Assembly: GCA_022428185.1 (NCBI GenBank)
Contig: JAKMCZ010000024.1
Span: 1 to 10,276 of the forward strand
Length of the DNA: 10,276 nucleotides
Source of the DNA: Alphaproteobacteria bacterium
GTDB lineage: Bacteria; Pseudomonadota; Alphaproteobacteria; RS24
Direction: 5' to 3'
Below, one piece after another: positions 1-5,346 of the stretch. Numbering within the stretch: position 1 is the first letter of the stretch; each line of letters opens with the position of its first letter. Below the pieces are notes generated by a model. That model was not told the origin of the DNA. It worked only from the letters and a program-made list of their open reading frames with translations, and did no database searches. The position numbers were made by a program, and so were the translations under genes.

Positions 1-446
1 AAATAGGCGTCAAGAAACGCATCAGAAAAATCGCGCATGGTCAGAGCGACCCGCCCGCTATGCGACCAAACCGTTTCCCCGCCCTCGACCAGCACCGCCG
101 CGCCCACCAAATAATGGGTCTTGCCGCGAAACGTTTTGAGGTTGGCGCGCGCTGCATCCATGTCTCGCGGCTTGTCATATAAAACACCGTCACATTCAAG
201 GATTTGGTCGGCTCCGATAAGCAGCCCACCTTGTGTCGCCATCTCCACCACCGCCTTGGCTTTGGCATCGGCGAGAGCCAAAGCCAGCGCATCGGCATCA
301 CCCTTAAAGCCGTTCTTAATCGCGTCCTCATCAACCCCCGACACCACAATATCGAAGTCAAATCCGGCGCCGCGCAAAACCGCAGCGCGGATTTTGCTCT
401 TCGAGGCCAATGTCAGTTTTTTGTTTAAAGCAAGGCTCATTATCAT
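1..446 (-). CDS. maf: Maf family nucleoside triphosphate pyrophosphatase (3' end outside window)
   Basis: Partial gene: 148 codons are visible and the C-terminal part lies left of the window. Maf proteins hydrolyse non-canonical or house-cleaning nucleotides (dTTP/UTP or m7GTP, depending on subfamily) to monophosphate and pyrophosphate in the cytoplasm. Reading the minus strand from 446 gives the family N-terminus LTLASKSKIRAAVLRGAG (residues 11-28, the Maf S-x-S-x-x-R type motif). Next come GADQIL at 78-83, with the catalytic-type Asp80, and a YDKP motif at about 89-92. Gln after the GAD aspartate resembles the YceF/m7GTP-type group (GSDQ) rather than the YhdE type (GADT), but substrate cannot be settled from half a protein. 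The start at 446 overlaps the upstream regulatory-kinase stop as ATGA, suggesting translational coupling. A second ATG two codons in (440) is equally possible: a GGAG lies 4 nt before the first and 10 nt before the second. Confidence 0.9.
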   Translation of the reverse strand, partial: MIMSLALNKKLTLASKSKIRAAVLRGAGFDFDIVVSGVDEDAIKNGFKGDADALALALADAKAKAVVEMATQGGLLIGADQILECDGVLYDKPRDMDAARANLKTFRGKTHYLVGAAVLVEGGETVWSHSGRVALTMRDFSDAFLDAY

Positions 447-1288
447 GTCGCTCCGCCATCGCTGCCCTTGCGGGTTTTTTCATGGTCTTGATAAAGGTTC
501 AAAATGGCGCTGGCTATTTCTTCTACTGAGCGCCGCGTAACATCGATGACCGGCCATTTTTCGCGGGCAAATAATCGGCGCGCCTCAGCCACTTCGCCGC
601 GAATAAGTTCGGGGTCGATATATTCGGTTTCGCCCTCTTCGTTAAGCGTCAACAATCGATTGCGACGAATGGCCTGCAAGCGCTCGGGGCTATTGGTCAG
701 GCCGACAATCAGCGGGTGGTGGGCTTCCAGCAGCTCGCGCGGCGGTGCCATGCCCGGCACAAGCGGCACATTGGCGGCTTTAATGCCGCGGTTTGCCAGA
801 TAAATGCAGGTTGGGGTTTTCGACGTTCGGCTAACGCCGGTCAACACAATGTCTGCCTCGTTTAAGTCACCCTGGCTCTGCCCGTCATCGTGCTGAATGG
901 TGTAATTAAGCGCATTGATGCGGCGGAAATAATCTGTATCCAACGCATGCTGACCGCCGGGCTTATTGGCGATCTCGACCTTTAGATAGGGTGCCAGTGA
1001 ATTGACAAAAGGCTGCAAAAGCGACAAGCACGGCACGCCCATTTTATCGCACGCCGCATGCAGCTCGCTGCGCAATCCCTCATCAAGAATGGAGTAAAGC
1101 ACCGGTCCGGGGTTTTCTTGCATTTCATCAAGCGCGCGCGCCAAAGCTTTTGTCCCGCGCACCAGCCCGTAAATATGTTCTTCTGGCGCGGCATCAACGA
1201 ATTGCGCGCATACGGCACGCGCCACCGCTTGCACGGTTTCACCGGTGCTATCGGATAATAAATGCAGATGAAACTTGCTGGCCGCCAT
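443..1288 (-). CDS. Pyruvate,phosphate dikinase / PEP synthase regulatory protein (DUF299 kinase/pyrophosphorylase)
   Basis: This is a bifunctional regulator that inactivates its dikinase target by ADP-dependent phosphorylation of a Thr and reactivates it by Pi-dependent dephosphorylation, so it controls PEP/pyruvate interconversion. Whether the target is PPDK or PEP synthase cannot be told here. Family hallmarks are HLLSDSTGET near the N-terminus (residues 8-17), HALDTDYFRRINALNYTIQHDDG (114-136; first residues shown only as a landmark), and the P-loop-like GVSRTSKTPT (151-160) followed by IYLANRG. The length from 1288 is 281 aa, normal for the family. An open frame continues upstream to an ATG at 1348, but those 20 extra residues have no family character, and the ATG at 1288 begins MAASKFHLHLL, the expected N-terminus. 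A GGAA lies a few bases upstream. A weak promoter candidate (TTGGCT, 17 nt, TATCCT on the minus strand, 1348-1320) overlaps a DnaA-box-like site. The gene is co-oriented and overlaps with maf. Confidence 0.93.
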   Translation of the reverse strand: MAASKFHLHLLSDSTGETVQAVARAVCAQFVDAAPEEHIYGLVRGTKALARALDEMQENPGPVLYSILDEGLRSELHAACDKMGVPCLSLLQPFVNSLAPYLKVEIANKPGGQHALDTDYFRRINALNYTIQHDDGQSQGDLNEADIVLTGVSRTSKTPTCIYLANRGIKAANVPLVPGMAPPRELLEAHHPLIVGLTNSPERLQAIRRNRLLTLNEEGETEYIDPELIRGEVAEARRLFAREKWPVIDVTRRSVEEIASAILNLYQDHEKTRKGSDGGAT

Positions 1289-1308
1289 GATTGTTCCGCG
1301 CTGAATTA

Positions 1309-1369
1309 TGTGAATTGTGAGGATAAGTTGCGCTGGCGGCGAAGCCAAGAAAATTTGTCCCCATTATTC
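1309..1369. repeat. oriC module copy 1 (paired DnaA-like boxes plus TTTGTCCCCATTATTC)
   Basis: The module starts with an 18-mer, TGTGAATTGTGAGGATAA (1309-1326), which is two abutting DnaA-like boxes on the minus strand. After 27 nt comes TTTGTCCCCATTATTC (1354-1369). The same order and orientation recurs at 1420-1477. The 18-mers match at 14 of 18 positions and the 16-mers at 15 of 16. This copy lies between the DUF299 start and the AT-rich core, and overlaps the weak promoter proposed for that gene. Confidence 0.65.
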
Positions 1370-1419
1370 GAAAACCGCTCTTGTCTCATACACGGTTTAT
1401 TAACTCGGCTTTTCCTGTC

Positions 1420-1477
1420 TGTGGAAACTGAGGATAAATAATTCCCATTCATATTTCCTATTTTGTCCCCGTTATTC
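1420..1477. repeat. oriC module copy 2 (paired DnaA-like boxes plus TTTGTCCCCGTTATTC)
   Basis: This is the second copy of the module: TGTGGAAACTGAGGATAA (1420-1437), 24 nt, then TTTGTCCCCGTTATTC (1462-1477). The boxes are 111 bp and the 16-mers 108 bp downstream of copy 1, so spacing is kept while the filler has diverged. In this copy the 16-mer runs straight into the best DnaA-box candidate, TTATTCACA (1472-1480). Confidence 0.65.
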
Positions 1478-1480
1478 ACA
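1472..1480 (+). promoter_or_regulatory. DnaA box candidate (TTATTCACA)
   Basis: TTATTCACA matches the relaxed consensus TTWTNCACA exactly and the strict TTATCCACA with one mismatch. It is the strongest single box in the proposed origin, and is flanked by AT-rich DNA and by the TTTGTCCCC repeat. Confidence 0.65.
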
Positions 1481-1504
1481 TTTTTCCAATAGCTGAAAGA
1501 AACA

Positions 1505-1533
1505 CGATTAAGTTCAATTTGTTAGCTTAATCG
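1505..1533. repeat. Inverted repeat (dyad) inside the proposed oriC
   Basis: The arms CGATTAAG (1505-1512) and CTTAATCG (1526-1533) are perfectly complementary. Two further inner pairs (one a G-T wobble) extend the stem to 10 bp around a 9-nt loop. Each arm contains TTAA (1508-1511 and 1527-1530), the half-site of CtrA-type recognition, but the 15-nt gap between them is not the canonical 7. The right arm overlaps the third, inverted copy of the TTGTCCC 12-mer (1528-1539). It has no U-rich tail, so it does not look like a terminator. Confidence 0.6.
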
Positions 1534-1690
1534 GGACAAGATTATCTTTTCCTCAATCTTATACATAGGTTTATCCCAATACACATTTGGGGATGACTTA
1601 GCGTAACTTGAATAATCAACAGAAAAGCCGCTGACCAACAACAACAACATCCTTTATTTATTTAAATACAAAAAGCAGCTATGGAGAGGC

Positions 1691-2731
1691 ATGAGTGCGT
1701 CTCTTGCTAATGAGAAGAAAATTTTGCGCGTTTTGCGGGGGCAGAGCGAGTTGGTTCCGCCTATCTGGTTGATGCGACAGGCAGGACGTTATCTTCCTGA
1801 ATACCGAGCAACACGCGAGCAAGCTGGCGGCTTTTTAGATTTATGTTACGCGCCTGACTTGGCTGAAGAGGTAACCCTACAACCGCTTCGTCGCTATGCT
1901 TTCGATGCGGCGATTGTCTTTGCCGATATTCTTCTTATTCCCCAAGCGATGGGACAAAAATTATGGTTCGAAACCGGCGAAGGGCCGCGTCTTTCTCCGA
2001 TTGAAAATGCGGATAATTTATCTTGCGATAGCGTGCTAACCTATTTAGCGCCCGTGTTTGAAACACTAAAGCGCTTATCAACAAGCCTACCAAACGACAC
2101 GGCGCTGATCGGTTTCGCCGGCGCACCGTGGACGGTTGCCAGTTATATGGTGGCCGGGCGCGGGACACCTGACCAAGCTCCGGCGCGGCATTTAGCCGAA
2201 ACAGATGCTGCGGCGTTTCAGTCAATTATCGACGCTCTTATCGAAAGCACGGTTGATTATCTGGCAGCGCAGGTTGATGCCGGAGCAGAAGTCTTGCAAA
2301 TATTTGAAAGCTGGGCAGGGTCTTTAGAAGGCGATGCTTTTGAACGATGGTGTGTGATGCCGGTAGCCACGATTATCGAGGCTTTGCGAAACCGAGGGAT
2401 TGACGTGCCGATTATTGCTTTCCCGCGTGCCGCCAAATCGCATATGGGAGCCTATTGTGCAGCGACCAAATGTGATGCGCTGGGCTTGGATACAGGCGCT
2501 GACATTGAGGCGATACGCGCCGAAACGGGCCCTGATATGGTTTTGCAAGGTAATCTTGACCCGCTGGTTTTGGTTGAGGGTGGCGAGAAACTTGACAGTG
2601 CGGTTAGGCTTATTTTGGATAAAACGCGCGGCACGCCGCATATTTTTAATTTAGGGCACGGCATTGTGCCGCAAACGCCGCCGCAAAATGTGGCGCGCCT
2701 GATCGAGCTGGTTAAAGAGGCGGGGATATGA
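1691..2731 (+). CDS. hemE: Uroporphyrinogen decarboxylase
   Basis: Decarboxylates the four acetate side chains of uroporphyrinogen III to give coproporphyrinogen III in the cytoplasmic haem (and possibly bacteriochlorophyll) pathway. At 346 aa it has the normal length. Signature motif 1, PPIWLMRQAGRYLPEYR, is at residues 23-39, with the substrate-binding arginines. FADIL at 77-81 carries the essential Asp79, GFAGAPWTVASYM at 141-153 is signature 2 (with Tyr152), and NLGHGI at 320-325 carries the conserved His323. The start ATG at 1691 follows GGAGAGG at 1683-1689, a close but usable Shine-Dalgarno. The stop overlaps the hemJ start (ATGA). Base composition is lower in GC than the genes further right (45% over 1921-1980 by hand count), as is common close to an origin. 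A 10-bp palindrome TATTTAAATA sits 23 nt upstream; no convincing -35/-10 pair was found. Confidence 0.97.
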   Translation: MSASLANEKKILRVLRGQSELVPPIWLMRQAGRYLPEYRATREQAGGFLDLCYAPDLAEEVTLQPLRRYAFDAAIVFADILLIPQAMGQKLWFETGEGPRLSPIENADNLSCDSVLTYLAPVFETLKRLSTSLPNDTALIGFAGAPWTVASYMVAGRGTPDQAPARHLAETDAAAFQSIIDALIESTVDYLAAQVDAGAEVLQIFESWAGSLEGDAFERWCVMPVATIIEALRNRGIDVPIIAFPRAAKSHMGAYCAATKCDALGLDTGADIEAIRAETGPDMVLQGNLDPLVLVEGGEKLDSAVRLILDKTRGTPHIFNLGHGIVPQTPPQNVARLIELVKEAGI

Positions 2732-3174
2732 GCATTTTGGCAGATTATTATCGCTGGCTGCTGGCGGCCCATATTATCGCGGTGATGTTCTGGATGGCGG
2801 GCATGTATTATTTGCCGCGTCTTTTTGTTTACCACACTGAAGCTTTAGAGGCGGGCACGGCGCATGACATGTTTCCGGTCATGGAAGAAAAATTACTGCG
2901 TATCATCATGACACCGGCAATGCTTGCCGCTTGGGTCTTCGGATTGGCGCTTATATTTGCCGGACAGCACTGGCCGCTTGCTGATGCCTGGTTGATATCT
3001 AAATTAGTATTGGTAGTTGGCCTGTCGGCCTATCACGGATTTTTAGCTGCTGAGCGCAAAAAACTGCTGACTGGATTGCCGCCGCGCCCATCAAGATTTT
3101 ACCGTTTGATCAATGAAGTGCTGCCGGTGTTGACCGTGGTGATTGTGGTTTTGGTGGTCGTGCAGCCATTTTAG
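2728..3174 (+). CDS. hemJ: Protoporphyrinogen IX oxidase HemJ (CopD-like membrane protein)
   Basis: HemJ is the haem-containing membrane enzyme that oxidises protoporphyrinogen IX to protoporphyrin IX in many alphaproteobacteria lacking HemG or HemY. This 148-aa protein has four hydrophobic segments at roughly residues 8-30, 60-80, 86-106 and 129-146. It shows the family pattern HIIAVMFWMAGMYYLPRLFVYH (His15 and His36 at its ends), then MEEKLL..IMTPAM (52-65), WLISK (Lys92) and AYHGF (His103). Length and topology fit the UPF0093/HemJ family. Translation is probably coupled to hemE through the 4-nt ATGA overlap, so the two haem enzymes form one unit. About 200 nt follow before rho, including a separate promoter candidate for rho. 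Confidence 0.93.
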   Translation: MSILADYYRWLLAAHIIAVMFWMAGMYYLPRLFVYHTEALEAGTAHDMFPVMEEKLLRIIMTPAMLAAWVFGLALIFAGQHWPLADAWLISKLVLVVGLSAYHGFLAAERKKLLTGLPPRPSRFYRLINEVLPVLTVVIVVLVVVQPF

Positions 3175-3192
3175 GTCGCTCTCAAAGTTTTC

Positions 3193-3221
3193 TTGAGGCG
3201 CGTCTTTTTTTCGGTTATAAA
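3193..3221 (+). promoter_or_regulatory. Candidate sigma70-type promoter for rho
   Basis: TTGAGG (3193-3198) is followed by exactly 17 nt and then TATAAA (3216-3221), which matches 4/6 and 5/6 of the housekeeping consensus. Transcription would begin near 3228, leaving about 150 nt of untranslated leader before rho. It lies just past the hemJ stop, so rho need not depend on hemE-hemJ read-through. Confidence 0.5.
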
Positions 3222-3378
3222 TGCATCTCCTACCGAGGGTCGCCACGCGACACTTATTTTACCTTCAAACTAGTTGCGTGACCGAGAGGTCGGTTTCTTA
3301 TGGCTAAGCCTGAAATGGCGATAGTGTGAAGCCGTTAAGTTAAATGCCCACCCGCAACGAGAATTTTTGAGCAGAGCG
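3222..3378 (+). promoter_or_regulatory. rho 5' leader with two small hairpins and a nine-codon reading frame
   Basis: The proposed leader contains two hairpins. GTCGC-CAC-GCGAC is at 3239-3251, followed by ACTTATTTT. ACCGA-GAGG-TCGGT is at 3281-3294, followed by TTCTT. A tiny frame, ATG at 3300 to TGA at 3327-3329 (MAKPEMAIV), has a GAGAGG 10 nt upstream, inside the second hairpin. rho is autoregulated in E. coli through its leader, so attenuation here is plausible, but nothing in the sequence proves it. Confidence 0.3.
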
Positions 3379-4644
3379 ATGAACGAGATTAAACTTGAAG
3401 AGCTAAAGGCTAAATCCCCGACTGAACTTTTGGCTTTTGCCGAAACACATGAAATTGAAAACGCCTCAGCAATGCTGAAGCAAGATATGCTATTCGCGAT
3501 TTTGAAGAAACTGGCCGATGATGATGTGACAATCATTGGTGAGGGTGTGGTTGAGGTTTTACAAGACGGGTTTGGTTTTCTGCGCTCACCCGATGCCAAT
3601 TATTTGCCCGGTCCCGATGACATTTATGTAAGCCCCAGCCAAATCCGTCGCTTTGCGTTGCGCACCGGCGATACGCTGGAGGGCGAAATTCGCAGCCCGA
3701 AGGATGGCGAGCGCTATTTTGCTTTGCTCAAAGTCAATAAGATTAATTTTGAAGACCCTGAAAATGCGCGCCAGAAAGTGCACTTTGACAATCTGACACC
3801 GCTCTATCCGGATGCGGGCATTAGCATGGAAACTAATGACCCGACGCAAAAGGATTTATCGACAAGGGTTATCGATATTGTTGCGCCTTTGGGCAAGGGT
3901 CAGCGCGCGCTTATTGTTGCGCCGCCGCGCACCGGTAAAACGGTGTTGATGCAAAATATTGCCAAATCAATATCGGCGAACCATCCCGAGTGTTACTTGA
4001 TTGTGCTGCTGATTGACGAGCGCCCCGAAGAGGTAACCGACATGCAGCGTTCGGTTGATGGCGAGGTTGTGTCATCAACATTTGATGAACCGGCAACACG
4101 CCACGTGCAGGTTGCTGAAATGGTTATCGAAAAAGCCAAGCGTCTGGTAGAGCATGGTCGTGATGTGGTTATCCTGCTTGATAGCATTACGCGGCTAGGC
4201 CGTGCCTATAATACGGTCGTGCCAAGCTCGGGCAAAGTGTTGACCGGTGGTGTCGATGCCAATGCGCTACAGCGCCCAAAGCGGTTTTTCGGCGCTGCGC
4301 GGAATATTGAAGAGGGCGGCTCATTAACCATTGTGTCCACCGCGCTGATTGAAACCGGATCGCGCATGGATGAGGTTATTTTTGAAGAGTTCAAAGGTAC
4401 CGGCAATTCGGAAATTGTGCTCGACCGCAAAATCTCCGACAAGCGCGTTTTCCCGGCCATCGACATTATGAAATCGGGCACGCGCAAGGAAGAATTGCTG
4501 GTTGACCCCGGCGCGCTGGCGAAAATCTATGTGCTGCGCCGCATTCTTAACCCGATGGGTGCCGTTGATGCGGCCGAGTTCCTTATCGATAAGCTGAAAA
4601 ACACCAAAAATAATGATGAGTTTTTCGACTCGATGAACACTTAA
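3379..4644 (+). CDS. rho: Transcription termination factor Rho
   Basis: Hexameric RNA-dependent ATPase/helicase that ends transcription at Rho-dependent sites. The 421-aa protein has the full family layout. An N-terminal Rho_N helix bundle covers residues 1-45. The OB/cold-shock RNA-binding domain has GFGFLRSP at 64-71 and YLPGPDDIYVSPSQIRRF after it. Walker A is APPRTGKT at 181-188, Walker B is VVILLDSITRLGRAYN at 263-278, the Q-loop LTGGVDANAL is at 288-297, and the R-loop KGTGNSE is at 339-345. PPRTGKT with Thr instead of Ala is the form I associate with alphaproteobacterial Rho. I chose ATG 3379 (MNEIKLEELK), which matches the family N-terminus; a TTG at 3367 would add four residues. The Shine-Dalgarno is poor. 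The stop TAA (4642-4644) directly touches the stop of the convergent hydrolase gene. Confidence 0.97.
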   Translation: MNEIKLEELKAKSPTELLAFAETHEIENASAMLKQDMLFAILKKLADDDVTIIGEGVVEVLQDGFGFLRSPDANYLPGPDDIYVSPSQIRRFALRTGDTLEGEIRSPKDGERYFALLKVNKINFEDPENARQKVHFDNLTPLYPDAGISMETNDPTQKDLSTRVIDIVAPLGKGQRALIVAPPRTGKTVLMQNIAKSISANHPECYLIVLLIDERPEEVTDMQRSVDGEVVSSTFDEPATRHVQVAEMVIEKAKRLVEHGRDVVILLDSITRLGRAYNTVVPSSGKVLTGGVDANALQRPKRFFGAARNIEEGGSLTIVSTALIETGSRMDEVIFEEFKGTGNSEIVLDRKISDKRVFPAIDIMKSGTRKEELLVDPGALAKIYVLRRILNPMGAVDAAEFLIDKLKNTKNNDEFFDSMNT

Positions 4645-5331
4645 TCAGCCCAGCGCTTTAGCAAACATATCCAGCGTGCGCTGATGCGCCAGTGCGGCTG
4701 CGTCAGCATCATAATGCATCCCATTATGGCGCGCAAAAGCGTGGTCTTGTCCGTCGTAAATATGAACGCTGGCCGTATCATGCGTCGCCAGCGCGTCAGC
4801 AATTTTTTGCTGCGCCGGTCTGGGCACAAACTCGTCTTCAGCGGCAATATGAATAAGCGTCGGGGCGGAAATGTTTTGCGCTTCGTCCAGCATGTCTTGA
4901 ATACCGACGCCATAATATGATGCATGCGCATCACCATTCGTGCGACATGCGGCCATATAGACCATGCGGCCCCCTAAGCAAAAGCCGATTGTGCCGACTT
5001 TGGCGCAGCCCTCGGCGCGCAAATAATCAATCGCCGCTTGCAGGTCGCTAACGCCCTCATCGCCGTCATAACCGTTCATCAGTTGAAAAGCTTTTTGCCA
5101 TTCTTCTTCCGAGCTATCGGTCAGGGCGACATTGCGCTCTTGGCGCCAAAACAAATCGGGTGCCACGGCCAGATAGCCTTCGCCGGCGAGCCAGTCAGCG
5201 GTCGCCTTAATGTCGGCATTGACGCCGAAAATTTCTTGAATGACGACAACGCCGCCCTTGGCTGTCGTGTCTGGCTTAGCCAGATAGGCATCAAAATAAC
5301 TGTCTGCCGATTTGATTTGAACTTGGCTCAT
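4645..5331 (-). CDS. Dienelactone hydrolase family protein (alpha/beta hydrolase)
   Basis: A 228-aa alpha/beta hydrolase of the dienelactone hydrolase family, probably cytoplasmic because no signal peptide is seen. The expected catalytic set is visible. VVVIQEIFGVN at 28-38 carries the Glu33 that pairs with the nucleophile in this family. GFCLGG at 116-121 has Cys118 as nucleophile, AAEDEFVP at 163-170 has Asp166, and DHAF at 196-199 has His197. Classical members open dienelactones in chlorocatechol breakdown, but no aromatic-degradation genes are here, and many homologues have unknown esterase-like substrates, so the natural substrate is not assigned. The ATG at 5331 is 15 nt after the DUF255 stop, with GGGGGCG as a likely Shine-Dalgarno, so the two form an operon. 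The gene opposes rho with zero bases between stop codons. Confidence 0.9.
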   Translation of the reverse strand: MSQVQIKSADSYFDAYLAKPDTTAKGGVVVIQEIFGVNADIKATADWLAGEGYLAVAPDLFWRQERNVALTDSSEEEWQKAFQLMNGYDGDEGVSDLQAAIDYLRAEGCAKVGTIGFCLGGRMVYMAACRTNGDAHASYYGVGIQDMLDEAQNISAPTLIHIAAEDEFVPRPAQQKIADALATHDTASVHIYDGQDHAFARHNGMHYDADAAALAHQRTLDMFAKALG

Positions 5332-5346
5332 GTTTCGCCCCCATTG

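Larger units (their letters stand above)
1289..1690. other. oriC: Putative chromosomal replication origin (oriC)
   Basis: This gap of about 400 bp between the leftward DUF299 gene and rightward hemE has no supported gene. By hand count it is 33% GC over 1441-1500 and 32% over 1501-1560, against 68% in 7621-1680 of mnmE. The location is the established oriC position in Caulobacter-type alphaproteobacteria. It contains DnaA-box-like 9-mers (consensus TTATCCACA). They are TTATTCACA at 1472-1480 (+, one mismatch), TTATCCTCA on the minus strand at 1318-1326 and 1429-1437 (one mismatch each), GTTTCCACA (-) at 1420-1428, CAATTCACA (-) at 1309-1317, TTATACATA (+) at 1559-1567 and TTATCCCAA (+) at 1571-1579. 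Flanking genes diverge from it, as expected of an origin. AT-rich candidate unwinding stretches are 1439-1465 and 1541-1575. I saw no GANTC and no GATC in the gap. The assignment rests on synteny plus motif density. Confidence 0.8.

Noticed and set aside
1289..1348. Twenty-residue N-terminal extension of the DUF299 protein
   Set aside because: The family N-terminus begins at 1288; the extension would place DnaA-like boxes inside a coding region and shows no conserved sequence.
1396..1403. CtrA-type TTAA half-sites in the origin
   Set aside because: No pair of TTAA with the required 7-nt spacing was found.
3181..3211. Possible intrinsic terminator after hemJ (CTCAA…TTGAG then a run of seven T)
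   Set aside because: The stem is about 6 bp with a bulge and AT-rich, the T-run starts 7 nt away rather than directly after the stem, and it overlaps the better-supported rho promoter.
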